A stretch of DNA of 64,000 nucleotides, taken from contig NZ_FOYO01000001.1 in the NCBI RefSeq assembly GCF_900111945.1, positions 410,251 to 474,250 of the forward strand, in the 5' to 3' direction. The notes under the pieces were generated by a model, which saw nothing but the letters and a program-made list of their open reading frames with translations, made no database searches and was not told the DNA's origin. Source of the stretch: Litoreibacter janthinus (GTDB lineage Bacteria > Pseudomonadota > Alphaproteobacteria > Rhodobacterales > Rhodobacteraceae). Both the position numbers and the translations under genes were made by a program. Positions 53,577-63,011 of this stretch are shown piece by piece. The stretch's first letter is position 1, and each line of letters begins with the position of its first letter.

Positions 53577-54950
53577 CTAGGCATCCTCATCCACCTGAGC
53601 GACGGGCAGGACGATCTCGATCAGGGTGCCAATCTTGGGTTCTTTCAACGATAGCCGCCCTCCGTGGCTTTCAATGACTTTAGCCGCGATCGGCAAACCA
53701 AGCCCGCTGCCTTTCCCCGATGCAGCTTGGCTAAAGCGCCCGATGGCCTGAACGTGCTTGTCCGGAGGGATGCCAATTCCGTCATCTGCGATTGTCAGCA
53801 TCAAATTGTCATCTGCGTTCCAAAGCTTGAGTTGAACATGTGCGAGTCCGTGCCCGCCGTGAACGACCGCGTTGTTCAGCAGATTGAGCAGCGATTCCTT
53901 CAGCATGATCTCATCACCAAAAATGGCGGTCGATTTCGCCAAACACTCAAACGAAACGGCCACATCAGCACCTTGCCCCCCAAACCTCGTGAGCGCGTCG
54001 CGAATAACAGCTTCAAAGTTCAGCACCTTGCCGACACTTGCCATGTCCATGCCCTTGGCTCGCTCGAATGACAGCAACTGATTTGTCAATCGGCTGGCCT
54101 CTTTGGCGGCTTTGACAAGCTCGGTGCTCCGTTCCTTCATCGCTGAACTGTCTGGAGCGTACTGAACGGCTTCCGCCAACGCCAGCACGCCGGCGACTGG
54201 ATTGCGAAGCTGGTGCGCTGCGTTGGAAATGAACTCGTCCTTGGAACTAATCCTGCGCGAAACGCGGTCCAGCAATGCATTTAACGTAGAGACGAGGCCG
54301 CGCGCCTCAATCGGCACATGTCTGCGGATCGGCTGCAATTCTGAAGGTGTGCGCCGCGCGATCGCGTCTTCAAGATCAAGCAAAGGTCGTAAACCGACAG
54401 CAACGCCGAACCAAACCACCATGGCCGCAGACATAACCAACAAAGCGATCACCGCGAAAGAGCGCGTGACGACTTCGCGCACGAAGCTATTTCGCACCTC
54501 CGCTTTTTGCCAAACGGTGATGCTATAGATACCGGCCAGACCGCCCACTGTTGTGGCGTCCTGAAATCGCAAAACGCGAACATCATTCCCTTGGTAACGC
54601 GCGTTATAATAGATCGGCCTTGTCAAATCGCGCGACGACTCGTGCGGCAGCACCGGCGGCGTGGCATAACCGATGACGAAGACGCCATCCGGTGCAAAGA
54701 CATGGTAGAACAGCTCGCCCCCCGAGGTGTCACTTACCAAACTACGTGTCGCGGGGCTGAGTGCATCTCCACCTGAAAGCGCGATATCCCGAGAAATAGC
54801 CAGCGCAGCAGAAAGTAACCCGCGATCGAAAATCTCCTCCGCACGCTGTGTGGCATTTCGAAACTGCCAGCCCCCAGCGACTATCGAAATCAGCAGCAGC
54901 GGCACAAGGATAATCACGATGAGGCGGGCACGTAGCGACTGAAGCTTCAT
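53577..54950 (-). CDS. tctE: Sensor histidine kinase, TctE-like
   Basis: A 457-residue membrane sensor with two transmembrane helices (residues 10-28 and about 163-187) enclosing a periplasmic sensor domain of the 2CSK_N type (RGLLSAALAISRDIALSGGDAL). The H-box is AAHQLRNPVAGVLA near residue 245, followed by an ATPase with GSGLGLPIAAKVIESHGGRL. The ATG at 54950 overlaps the stop of the response regulator gene (TGATG). It probably senses the tricarboxylate imported by the adjacent Tct system. Confidence 0.93.
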   Translation of the reverse strand: MKLQSLRARLIVIILVPLLLISIVAGGWQFRNATQRAEEIFDRGLLSAALAISRDIALSGGDALSPATRSLVSDTSGGELFYHVFAPDGVFVIGYATPPVLPHESSRDLTRPIYYNARYQGNDVRVLRFQDATTVGGLAGIYSITVWQKAEVRNSFVREVVTRSFAVIALLVMSAAMVVWFGVAVGLRPLLDLEDAIARRTPSELQPIRRHVPIEARGLVSTLNALLDRVSRRISSKDEFISNAAHQLRNPVAGVLALAEAVQYAPDSSAMKERSTELVKAAKEASRLTNQLLSFERAKGMDMASVGKVLNFEAVIRDALTRFGGQGADVAVSFECLAKSTAIFGDEIMLKESLLNLLNNAVVHGGHGLAHVQLKLWNADDNLMLTIADDGIGIPPDKHVQAIGRFSQAASGKGSGLGLPIAAKVIESHGGRLSLKEPKIGTLIEIVLPVAQVDEDA

Positions 54951-55621
54951 CACACGGTTTCAATCAACAGTTGATACCCCAAACCACGCTGCGCTTTGAT
55001 CTTCACACCAAACGGTTTCAATCGCTGCCTGAGCCGAGAGATATATACCTCGACAACTTTATCCTCGACATCCGCGCCGACCCCGTAGGCGTGATCAAGC
55101 AGCGCGTTCTTAGACACAAGGCGACCATCGGCGCTTAGCAACGCCTCAATAACGGACAACTCGCGGCGCGGCAGGTCAATCTCGACATCGCCCGCAAACA
55201 GCTGACGCGATCCAACATCTAAGGTAAGTTGGCCAAAACTTTGCAGCTGGCGTTGTGGGACCGCGCGGCGGCGCGACAACGCGCGCACACGCGCCTCTAG
55301 CTCTGCCGCTTCAAACGGTTTGATCAGATAGTCATCTGCTCCCGCATCAAGACCAATAACGCGGTCTTCTGTTTCCGCGCGCGCCGTCAATAGTATGACC
55401 GGCCGCATGTCACCGCGCTGCCGCAGGCCCTTCAGCAACGCCAAACCATCCTGCCCGGGCAGGTTGATATCTAGGATGATCAGATCGGATGCGTCGTCCT
55501 TAAGAAAGACTTCAGCCTCCAACCCGTCATGAAGCATATCAACCGCGTGCCCCGCGTCCTGAAGGCGATACGCGATACCTTTTGCAAGGCTGATATTGTC
55601 TTCAACGAGTGTAATCCGCAT
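54950..55621 (-). CDS. tctD: Response regulator, TctD-like (OmpR family)
   Basis: A 223-residue regulator with a receiver domain (RITLVEDNISLAKGI, phosphoacceptor aspartate in LIILDINLPGQDGL near residue 50, YLIKPFEAAELEAR) and an OmpR-type winged helix (ELSVIEALLSADGRLVSKNALLD, VYISRLRQRLKP). It is divergent from the tctC gene and followed by its sensor kinase, the standard arrangement for control of tripartite tricarboxylate transporters. Confidence 0.94.
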   Translation of the reverse strand: MRITLVEDNISLAKGIAYRLQDAGHAVDMLHDGLEAEVFLKDDASDLIILDINLPGQDGLALLKGLRQRGDMRPVILLTARAETEDRVIGLDAGADDYLIKPFEAAELEARVRALSRRRAVPQRQLQSFGQLTLDVGSRQLFAGDVEIDLPRRELSVIEALLSADGRLVSKNALLDHAYGVGADVEDKVVEVYISRLRQRLKPFGVKIKAQRGLGYQLLIETV

Positions 55622-55756
55622 CAGGAAATTCCCGCAGGTGAAAGTTTCGCGCAAGGTTCGCAGGTCAGGAGAGAGACATCAACAGGGGGAGGACACCCCC
55701 AAGTGATTCTGTTTTTGGGCCTTTGGGAGAAGGCCTTACATCCTAGGGAGGAATTT
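55622..55756. promoter_or_regulatory. Divergent control region between tctDE and tctC
   Basis: A 135-base gap between divergent genes. It holds two plus-strand hairpins: GGGGG-AGGACA-CCCCC (55684-55699 region) and GGCCTT-TGGGAG-AAGGCC (about 55718-55735), the latter after a T-rich stretch. The tctC ribosome site AGGGAGGAA lies at its right end. The hairpins suggest a structured leader; no TctD site could be identified. Confidence 0.45.
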
Positions 55757-56863
55757 ATGTCCACTTTCAAAACCACGCGTCGCGTGGCTGTAAGCCTAAT
55801 TGCAGCTGCAACCGCAACTTTCGCACTTCAAGCCCAAGCTGGCGGCCACGGCATTGATCTAAAGGGCAAAACTGTTGAATGGATCATCCCATTCTCGGAA
55901 ACCGGCGGCTCCGCCAAATGGGCGAACTTCTTCGCGCCACTTCTGTCCGAAGCCCTTCCGGGCGAGCCAACCGTTGTCGTCAAGTTCATGCCAGGTGCAG
56001 GTTCGACAAAAGGCGCCAACTTCTTCCAAGAAACCGAGTTTGAAGATGGCACAACAATCTTCGGCTCTTCGGGCTCCACGCAATTCCCGTTTCTGCTGGG
56101 CGACCCGCGCGTAAAATACAACTACGCTGACTGGAATGTTGTTCTTGCTTCCGGCACTGGCGGCGTTGCTTACCTGCCCCCAGAATTGGCTGCAAAGATG
56201 GACGGGATGAATGCTGCCCCATTGCAGGGCGAGGATTTCATCTACGGCAACCAAGGCGCGACCCGTCTTGATCTGGTTCCAACGCTTGCGTGGGAAATGC
56301 TGGGTCTGAATGTCGAAAGCGTCATGGGCATCAAAGGTCGCGGCGATGGCCGTCTGATGTTTGAGCGTGGCGAAGCCAACATCGACTACCAAACTTCGTC
56401 TTCCTACCTGTCGGGCGTAACCCCGCTGGTCGAAGCTGGCACCGCGGTTCCAATGATGACTTGGGGCGCTTTGGATGACGATGGCAACATCGTGCGCGAC
56501 CCGACTTTCCCAGATATCCCGACCTTCAAAGAGATCTGCGAAGCCACCGACGGCTGCGAGACCTCCGGCGAGAAATGGGACGCATGGAAAGCATTCTTCA
56601 TCGCAGGCTTCCCTGCACAAAAGATGGTGTTCCTGCCAAAAGGTGCGTCTGCCGATGCAATCGCGACCTATACCGCCGCGTTTGACGCAATCAAGGCCCG
56701 CCCTGACTTCGCAGAAATCTCCGGCAAGCGTCTGGGCAAGTACCCTCAGATGACCGGTGCAGCTGCTAAAAAAGCGCTGGATAGCGGCACGAAAGTTACC
56801 CCAGAAGCCAAAGGTTTCGTGGTGAACTGGCTGCAAGAGAAGTACGGCGTTTCGCTGAACTAG
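55757..56863 (+). CDS. tctC: Tripartite tricarboxylate transporter substrate-binding protein (TctC)
   Basis: A 368-residue periplasmic receptor with a signal peptide (TTRRVAVSLIAAATATFALQAQA). The Bug/TctC fold is indicated by GKTVEWIIPFSETGGSAKWANF near residue 38, VKFMPGAGSTKGANFFQ near residue 78, and the C-terminal EISGKRLGKYPQMTGAAAKKAL. This is a divergent, longer member of the family; the ligand-binding loops differ from citrate-binding TctC as far as memory allows. It is followed by an attenuator-like hairpin and the membrane component. Confidence 0.88.
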   Translation: MSTFKTTRRVAVSLIAAATATFALQAQAGGHGIDLKGKTVEWIIPFSETGGSAKWANFFAPLLSEALPGEPTVVVKFMPGAGSTKGANFFQETEFEDGTTIFGSSGSTQFPFLLGDPRVKYNYADWNVVLASGTGGVAYLPPELAAKMDGMNAAPLQGEDFIYGNQGATRLDLVPTLAWEMLGLNVESVMGIKGRGDGRLMFERGEANIDYQTSSSYLSGVTPLVEAGTAVPMMTWGALDDDGNIVRDPTFPDIPTFKEICEATDGCETSGEKWDAWKAFFIAGFPAQKMVFLPKGASADAIATYTAAFDAIKARPDFAEISGKRLGKYPQMTGAAAKKALDSGTKVTPEAKGFVVNWLQEKYGVSLN

Positions 56864-56877
56864 AGTTCGCTTACCGA

Positions 56878-56903
56878 ACGCCCCGTCAAATCCGGCGGGG
56901 CGT
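56878..56903 (+). terminator. Attenuator-like hairpin between tctC and tctAB
   Basis: ACGCCCCG and CGGGGCGT form an 8-bp stem with a ten-base loop, followed by TTGACTAAG. The T-tract is short. Between a highly expressed binding-protein gene and the membrane-subunit gene, such a hairpin may lower downstream transcription or protect the tctC message from decay. Confidence 0.65.
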
Positions 56904-56932
56904 TTGACTAAGCGAAATCGGGGAGCGTGTTC

Positions 56933-58960
56933 ATGGATATTATCATGGAAGCATTGCCAGCATTAGGCGATGCATGGGGACTTATTCTTCAACCCATCGT
57001 GCTTGGCTACTTGGTGCTTGGCGTTCTCATGGGCTTGTGCATCGGGGTTTTCCCCGGTCTGGGCGGCATCGCGGGGCTGTCGCTTTTGCTGCCGTTCATG
57101 TTCGGGATGGACCCTATTTTGGGCCTTGCCCTGATGGTGGGCATGGTCGCGGTCGTGCCCACATCCGACACATTTGCATCGGTCCTAATGGGGATACCCG
57201 GCTCGTCCGCTTCTCAAGCAACTGTCCTCGACGGGTTTCCTATGGCCAAGCGGGGCCAAGCGGCCCGTGCGCTCTCAGCCGCGTTTGCGTCATCGCTCTT
57301 CGGTGGCTTGGTTGGCGCCAGTTTTCTGACTATCTTTATCCTGATTGCTCGTCCCATCGTGCTGGAGTTCCGCACACCGGAACTGCTGATGATCACCATA
57401 TTCGGCCTGTCGATGGTAGGCATTCTTGCAGGTCGCGTCGCGATCAAAGGGATCGTTGCAGCGGGCCTAGGGATGCTGATCGGCACCATCGGCGAAGGCG
57501 CATCCTCAGGCGACTTGCGCATGAGCTCCTACGACTTTCCCTATCTCGCTGACGGCCTAAAACTGGTCATCGTGGGGTTGGGTATCTTCGCGATCCCAGA
57601 GATCGTGGCTTTGCTGCGCCAAGACCGCGCCATATCGCAAGAACCGCAGCTTGGTGGCGGTTGGCTCGAAGGAGTCAAAGACTGGTACAAGAATATCTGG
57701 CTGTCCGTCAGATGCTCGATCATCGGCGTTATAGTCGGGGTGATCCCCGGGCTTGGGGGGTCGGTTGTCGACTGGATCGCCTACGGGCATGCCGTCCAAA
57801 CCACGAAGGACAAGTCAAACTTCGGCAAGGGTGAAGTGCGTGGCGTGATCGGGCCGGAAAGCTCCAACAATGCCAAAGAGGGCGGCGGGCTGGTTCCAAC
57901 TTTGCTGTTTGGCATTCCGGGCTCTGGCTCTATGGCAATCTTCATCGGGGCAATCGCGCTCCTTGGCTCCGGTCAGATCGAAGTCGGCCCAGCCATGCTA
58001 AAGAACAACCTAGACATCACCTATTCGATCGTCTGGCTTTTGGCTTTGGCCAATGTCGTCGGCACAGTGATCTGCATCGCAGCGTCTGGCGGTATTGCCA
58101 AGCTCACAACCATCCGTTTTGCGCTGCTTGCGCCGTTCCTGTTTATGATCATCAGCTTTGCCGCATTCCAGTCAGGGCAAAACCTGATGGACCTTGTTGC
58201 GCTGTTTGGCATCGGCTTCCTTGGCATCATGATGCGCCGTTTTGATTGGTCGCGCCCTGCATTCCTGATTGGTTTCGTGCTGGCCAATCCGGCAGAGACC
58301 TATGCCAATCAGGCGCTGCAAATCGCGCAATCGCGTTTCCGCAAAGGGTTTGACGAAGGGATCGACTATCTCTTCACCCCAATCGTGATCATCCTGCTGA
58401 TCATCACCATCATCTCGGTCGTTTTGGGCTTACGTCAGGCCAAGAACATTCTTGCGGAAGGCGATGTGCAAGCGGGCACCAAGCGTGCGCCCTTCGTGTT
58501 TATGCTGATCGTGACCGGCTACATCGCATACGCGTTCTACGATGCCGCCTCCATCCCCACCTTCAGCCGCGACCGCACTTTCCCGATGTTCGTCGCGGGC
58601 GTTTGTCTGGTGGGTTGTGCAATTCTGATCATCCGAATGATGCTGAAGCCGGAAACCGACACGATCTTCGCCGACCGTGAGTTGAACGGCGAGGATGCAG
58701 AAGCCACTCATGGACTGTGGCCTACTTTGGGCTGGTTCGCTGCCTTGTTGCTTCTGACAGCACTGTTCGGGTTTATCTTGGCGCTGGCCGTCTTCCTGTT
58801 CTCGTTCATGAAAATTCGCGCCGGAGTAAGTATCTTGTTCGCAGCGCTCTACACTGCTGCTGGGATCGCCTTCATGCTCGCAATGGCATCGTTGTTGAAC
58901 CGTGATTTCCCACCTGGTCTTTTGCAAGAGTTCACCAATCTACCTTGGCCAATGAACTAG
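56933..58960 (+). CDS. tctA: Tripartite tricarboxylate transporter, fused TctA-TctB subunits
   Basis: A 675-residue membrane protein. Residues 1 to about 500 are TctA-like with the family signature (GVFPGLGGIAGLSLLLPFMFG near residue 38, TSDTFASVLMGIPGSSASQATVLDG near residue 85, and the repeat IPGLGGSVVDWIAYGHAVQT near residue 270). From about 510 a hydrophilic link leads to four more helices that look like TctB (PFVFMLIVTGYIAYAF, MFVAGVCLVGCAILII, LGWFAALLLLTALFGFILALAVF). No separate tctB gene exists in the gap to tctC, so one chain probably carries both. ATG 56933 follows GGGAG. Confidence 0.88.
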   Translation: MDIIMEALPALGDAWGLILQPIVLGYLVLGVLMGLCIGVFPGLGGIAGLSLLLPFMFGMDPILGLALMVGMVAVVPTSDTFASVLMGIPGSSASQATVLDGFPMAKRGQAARALSAAFASSLFGGLVGASFLTIFILIARPIVLEFRTPELLMITIFGLSMVGILAGRVAIKGIVAAGLGMLIGTIGEGASSGDLRMSSYDFPYLADGLKLVIVGLGIFAIPEIVALLRQDRAISQEPQLGGGWLEGVKDWYKNIWLSVRCSIIGVIVGVIPGLGGSVVDWIAYGHAVQTTKDKSNFGKGEVRGVIGPESSNNAKEGGGLVPTLLFGIPGSGSMAIFIGAIALLGSGQIEVGPAMLKNNLDITYSIVWLLALANVVGTVICIAASGGIAKLTTIRFALLAPFLFMIISFAAFQSGQNLMDLVALFGIGFLGIMMRRFDWSRPAFLIGFVLANPAETYANQALQIAQSRFRKGFDEGIDYLFTPIVIILLIITIISVVLGLRQAKNILAEGDVQAGTKRAPFVFMLIVTGYIAYAFYDAASIPTFSRDRTFPMFVAGVCLVGCAILIIRMMLKPETDTIFADRELNGEDAEATHGLWPTLGWFAALLLLTALFGFILALAVFLFSFMKIRAGVSILFAALYTAAGIAFMLAMASLLNRDFPPGLLQEFTNLPWPMN

Positions 58961-58970
58961 GGGCGCCTCC

Positions 58971-60080
58971 ATGACACAAACAGCCATTCCGTTCCTATTC
59001 ATGCGTGGCGGCACTTCTCGCGGCCCCTACATGAACCGCGCTGATCTGCCCGAAGATCTCGAAACGCTTGCTAAGGTTCTGGTCGCGATAATCGGGTCAG
59101 GTCATCATCTGAATATCGACGGCATCGGCGGTGGCGCGCCCGTTACCGCCAAAGTCGCGATGCTTTCGCCTTCAGACGATCCTTGGGCGGATGTGGACTA
59201 TTTCTTCGCGCAAGTTGGCGTGGAGGACGGCTTGGTCGACTTCAAGCCGACCTGCGGCAACATCCTGTCCGGCGTAGGTCCTGCCGCGATCGAGATGGGT
59301 TTGATGGAGGCAATGGACGGGGAGACTACCGTCAACATTCGAGCCGTAAATACAGGCGCGAAAATCACAGCGATCATCCAAACACCGGGCGGCGAAGTCC
59401 TTTACGACGGCAATGAGCAGATTGATGGCGTTCCGGGAACAAGCGCACCTGTCACCTTACTCTTCATGGAAACCGTAGGGGGCGTCACAGGGTCGTTTTT
59501 GCCGACGGGAAACGTAACTGATGTCATTGACGGCATCGAAGTCACTTGCATGGACGTCGCTATGCCAATGGTCATCGCGAAAGCCGAATCTTTCGATCTG
59601 ACCGGATACGAAAGCGCTGCAGAGCTGGACGAGAACACAGACTTCTTCAAACAGATGGAGGCGCTGCGATTAAAGGCAGGCGCCCTGATGGGGATGGGCG
59701 ACGTATCCAAATCTGTAACTCCCAAATTCGGACTACTTGCCCCCGCCGCCCAAGGTGGCACCGTTGCAGTGCGATACTTCATGCCGTGGAAAACCCATCC
59801 GACAATGGCGGTCACGGGCGCGCAGTGCCTTGCGTCCTGCGTCCTTACGCCGGGCAGCGTCGCGTCTGGGCTTTGCAACCTGCCGAATGAGAACCCTGCC
59901 AAAATCACGTTGGAACACGCCTCTGGCACAATCGATGTTCTGGTGGATCACGAGTTGGGGCCGGATGGCATCACCCTCAAATCTGCGGGACTCGTGCGCA
60001 CCGCTCGTCTATTGGCAAAGGGCGAGGTGATGGTGCCACGCCACATCTGGAGCGCTGACCATGAAAGTTCACATTCTTGA
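58971..60080 (+). CDS. galD: 4-oxalomesaconate tautomerase, GalD/PrpF family
   Basis: A 369-residue PrpF-fold isomerase (diaminopimelate-epimerase-like). It strongly recalls GalD of Pseudomonas putida: IPFLFMRGGTSRGPYM at residues 6-21, LNIDGIGGGAPVTAKVA near residue 45, the catalytic-cysteine segment KPTCGNILSGVGP near residue 93, IDGVPGTSAPV, and the C-terminal SAGLVRTARLLAKGEV. GalD interconverts keto and enol forms of 4-oxalomesaconate in gallate and protocatechuate meta-cleavage. Other PrpF enzymes isomerise aconitates, which would also suit this locus. Follows tctAB by 10 bases. Confidence 0.85.
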   Translation: MTQTAIPFLFMRGGTSRGPYMNRADLPEDLETLAKVLVAIIGSGHHLNIDGIGGGAPVTAKVAMLSPSDDPWADVDYFFAQVGVEDGLVDFKPTCGNILSGVGPAAIEMGLMEAMDGETTVNIRAVNTGAKITAIIQTPGGEVLYDGNEQIDGVPGTSAPVTLLFMETVGGVTGSFLPTGNVTDVIDGIEVTCMDVAMPMVIAKAESFDLTGYESAAELDENTDFFKQMEALRLKAGALMGMGDVSKSVTPKFGLLAPAAQGGTVAVRYFMPWKTHPTMAVTGAQCLASCVLTPGSVASGLCNLPNENPAKITLEHASGTIDVLVDHELGPDGITLKSAGLVRTARLLAKGEVMVPRHIWSADHESSHS

Positions 60081-61038
60081 CGATTGGTTTGACACCTTGT
60101 CTGGCCTGCCCTGTTTCGAGAAACTCGCAGGACACGACGTAACAGTCTGGACCGATCACGAACCTGACCCTGCCCGCCTGGCGGAACGCGTTGCAGAGGC
60201 TGAGTGTCTCGTTCTGTTTCGGGAACGAACCAAGATCGGCGCGGAGCTGCTGACACGGCTGCCACACCTGCGCCTGATCAGCCAGCGGTCGGTGTATCCC
60301 CATGTCGATGTCGAGGCCTGCACGCAAAATGGTGTGCTGCTCTGCTCCAATATGCACAGCGATACCCCCTCTTATGCCGCCGCAGAAATGACGCTTGCGC
60401 TTATCCTCGCCAGCTATCGCCAAATCCCGCAGCAAGCTGCCTCTCTGAAGGCCGGGACCTGGCAGATGGGTGTTGGGCGAACTCTGCGAGGCCGAACCCT
60501 TGGGCTTTACGGATATGGCCGGATCGCAGGCGCGGTTGCGGAGTACGCCGAAGCCTTGGGCATGAACGTGCAGTGGTGGGCATCAGAGGCAGGGCGCGCA
60601 CGCGCCACACAGGACGGACATAAGGTAGCAAAAAGCCGTGAAGACTTCTTTGCATCGTCGGACATTGTCAGCGTTCATGTCCGCCTGAAGCCGGACACCA
60701 AGGGCGCGATAACGGCGCAAGACCTTGCCGCCATGCGGCCGCGCGCATTGTTCGTAAACACCTCTCGCTCCGGCCTCGTGGCATCCGGCGCATTGGAGGC
60801 CGAAATCGAGAAAGGCCGCATTTTCGCTGCCATTGACGTCTTTGATCATGAGCCCATGTGCGATGTCGGGAACATTCTGGCGACCCACCCGAATGTGCTG
60901 GCCACGCCGCATATCGGATACGTTACCGAGGACGAGTTTGATCTACAGTTCAGCGACATTTTCGATCAGATCAACGCTTACGCTCAGGAGGCGCCGATAC
61001 ACATGATCAATCCCGATGTTTGGAATCCCAAAGCCTAG
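60061..61038 (+). CDS. D-2-hydroxyacid dehydrogenase family protein
   Basis: A 325-residue NAD-dependent dehydrogenase. The nucleotide site is LGLYGYGRIAGAVAEYAEALG near residue 145. The catalytic arginine lies in NTSRSGLV, the glutamate in FDHEP, and the histidine in ATPHIGYVTEDEF near residue 285, all as in phosphoglycerate-dehydrogenase-like enzymes. The 5' end overlaps galD by 20 bases, so it belongs to the same operon. It could reduce a 2-oxo acid released from the imported tricarboxylate; this is inference. Confidence 0.87.
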   Translation: MKVHILDDWFDTLSGLPCFEKLAGHDVTVWTDHEPDPARLAERVAEAECLVLFRERTKIGAELLTRLPHLRLISQRSVYPHVDVEACTQNGVLLCSNMHSDTPSYAAAEMTLALILASYRQIPQQAASLKAGTWQMGVGRTLRGRTLGLYGYGRIAGAVAEYAEALGMNVQWWASEAGRARATQDGHKVAKSREDFFASSDIVSVHVRLKPDTKGAITAQDLAAMRPRALFVNTSRSGLVASGALEAEIEKGRIFAAIDVFDHEPMCDVGNILATHPNVLATPHIGYVTEDEFDLQFSDIFDQINAYAQEAPIHMINPDVWNPKA

Positions 61039-62035
61039 CTGCCACCGGTGCGCCCAAGATAACAACGAAGATCCGCAACACATGATGCGCGATCACGAAT
61101 GCCATGTCGGCCCCAACGATCAGAGCTAGAACCGTCATTTCTGCCTGCCCACCGGGTGCGAAGGCCAAAAGCGTCTCTAGCGGCGGGGCCAGATTGGCCA
61201 GATGGATCGCCTCTGCGAAAACGAATGTGAGAACGATCAGGATCAGGCAGAACCCGAGCGCCGCCGTGACGTCAGTTCGGACCTCCTGCATCGTCACGCC
61301 CGCGTATTTTGTCCCGACGGTCATCCCGATAAAGAACTGTGCCATCCAGATTGCTTCTGCAGGGGGGCGGTGCTGCAATATGCCCAGCAGAGCCATGATC
61401 GCAGCAAGGATCAACGGCCCCAGAATTGAAGAGCCGAACATCCCTAAAGCCTTTGCAACCCGCCAGCCGACGATCCCGCAAAACACCATCAGAAGAAGTT
61501 GCGAGACGGCGATCGACTTCACTGGCGCCCCTGGCGGGTTAGACAAATCCACGTCCCAATAGCCTTGCAGGATGAAGGGCAAAGCCACGACGATAACCAT
61601 GACCCGCGTTGCATGGATCAAAGAGAGCGCGCGCACATCCCCGCCGGCCTCTTCGCCGAAGGCCAGCATGTCCTGTAATCCGCCGGGCATTGCGGAATAG
61701 TAACTCGTGGCAAAGTTAAAACCCCAGACCCTTTGGAAATACGGCACACCTATTGCGCCGATACATGCGACCATCACCGGTATCATCAAAAGCGTTGGCC
61801 ACATCGCGGCCATGGACACCAGAAGCGCCGTCGTGAACGTCGCGCCGACCGCGACCCCAAGCACAGAACGCATGGCGTCGTTGACCAACCTGTTGCCCCT
61901 CATCCGCACCCCTGCCAGCGCCGCGAACAGGCACGCAAAGATCGGCCCCAGCAACCAAGGTAAAGGCAGGCCAAGCGCGAGGAAGACCGCCACGCCTGAT
62001 CCTGCAATTGCGTAAGTGATAAAGATCTGGATCAT
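61007..62035 (-). CDS. AbrB-family inner-membrane protein (PF05145 type)
   Basis: A 342-residue protein of about ten membrane helices in two repeats, the pattern of the AbrB membrane family, often mislabelled as ammonia monooxygenase. Repeated elements include GLPLPWLLGPIFACLFAALAG near residue 22 and, in the second half, MALLGILQ-like helices and LLAFAPGGQAEMTVLALIVGAD near residue 285. Function unproven, possibly transport or efflux of organic acids. It converges on the dehydrogenase gene with a 32-base overlap. Confidence 0.85.
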   Translation of the reverse strand: MIQIFITYAIAGSGVAVFLALGLPLPWLLGPIFACLFAALAGVRMRGNRLVNDAMRSVLGVAVGATFTTALLVSMAAMWPTLLMIPVMVACIGAIGVPYFQRVWGFNFATSYYSAMPGGLQDMLAFGEEAGGDVRALSLIHATRVMVIVVALPFILQGYWDVDLSNPPGAPVKSIAVSQLLLMVFCGIVGWRVAKALGMFGSSILGPLILAAIMALLGILQHRPPAEAIWMAQFFIGMTVGTKYAGVTMQEVRTDVTAALGFCLILIVLTFVFAEAIHLANLAPPLETLLAFAPGGQAEMTVLALIVGADMAFVIAHHVLRIFVVILGAPVAARLWDSKHRD

Positions 62036-62108
62036 CGGCAGAGCGTTTCCTTCTGTCGCGTCACGCTGCTACGGCCGCTCTCGTCAAGCGACATAGTTTG
62101 CGCATCCT

Positions 62109-63011
62109 TCACACATGCGAGGCCACCTTACGAAGGGCAGATTTTAGTGCGGCGACCGGTGGTGCATCGCTTTGGCCCAAGCGGGTTAGCATTCCAATAG
62201 AGCGAACGATGTCTGGGGCCTCCAAGGTGCAAGTGGCGACATTTGCCGCGCTGACGGCTGAGCGCGGCACCAACGCAATGCCCAATCCCTGCGCGACCAG
62301 TTCCAGTGCAGTTGTCGATCTGCCAACCTCGTAGGTCCAACTTAACGGTGTGCGCGCGCGTGCAATTGCCTCGTCAATCAACAGGCGGTTTCCGGTGCCA
62401 CGCCGTGGCAGTATCAAGGGAGTATCCCCAAGATCATCCAAGCGTACGGTACTGCGCTTTGCAATCGAATGGGCCTTGGGAACGGCAAGCACGATCCGAT
62501 CATCAAGAAGCGGCACAAACTCTGTCAGGGGCTCCAGCATCGGAATTGAGCAAAGACCAAAATCTGCCTCACCCGAAACGACTGCCTCAGCGACTTCGTT
62601 CGCGGCGCCGTCAAGAATACGGATGCGGGGGTTTTGCCCTCTGCGACTTAGCGCCTGGATCGCCGGAGTCAGCAGGGGCGTGACCACAGTTGCGATCGTA
62701 GCAAGCGTGATCACCGTGCCGCGCTGATGAGAAAATGCAACGCTTTCATCCCGCATCGCACGAGTTGTCTCTTGAGCATCTTCTAGGATAGCTTCGGCCC
62801 GTGCCTGCAATCGCTTCGCTGCAAGCGTGGGTTTGAGGCTGCGCGTTGTGCGCTCGAACAGTTGGCTGTCCAAAGCATCTTCAAGCTTCTGGACACGCCG
62901 CGTTACGGCGGACTGGGACAGATTCAAACGCTGCGCAGCCGCGTGGAATGACCCTGTTTCCTTAACAGCGAGAAACGCTTCGAGATCGCCAAAATCATAA
63001 TTAATGCGCAT
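62109..63011 (-). CDS. LysR-family regulator of the tricarboxylate island
   Basis: A 300-residue regulator. The winged helix is LEAFLAVKETGSFHAAAQRLNLSQSAVTRRVQKLE at residues 10-44 (split across two helices), and the effector domain spans residues 90-295 (LATIATVVTPLLTPAIQAL, FGLCSIPMLEPLTEFVPLLDD). It is divergent from the dehydrogenase tcuA and upstream of the AbrB gene on its own strand, so it likely controls both. A perfect dyad lies across its own start codon, suggesting autorepression. Confidence 0.93.
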   Translation of the reverse strand: MRINYDFGDLEAFLAVKETGSFHAAAQRLNLSQSAVTRRVQKLEDALDSQLFERTTRSLKPTLAAKRLQARAEAILEDAQETTRAMRDESVAFSHQRGTVITLATIATVVTPLLTPAIQALSRRGQNPRIRILDGAANEVAEAVVSGEADFGLCSIPMLEPLTEFVPLLDDRIVLAVPKAHSIAKRSTVRLDDLGDTPLILPRRGTGNRLLIDEAIARARTPLSWTYEVGRSTTALELVAQGLGIALVPRSAVSAANVATCTLEAPDIVRSIGMLTRLGQSDAPPVAALKSALRKVASHV

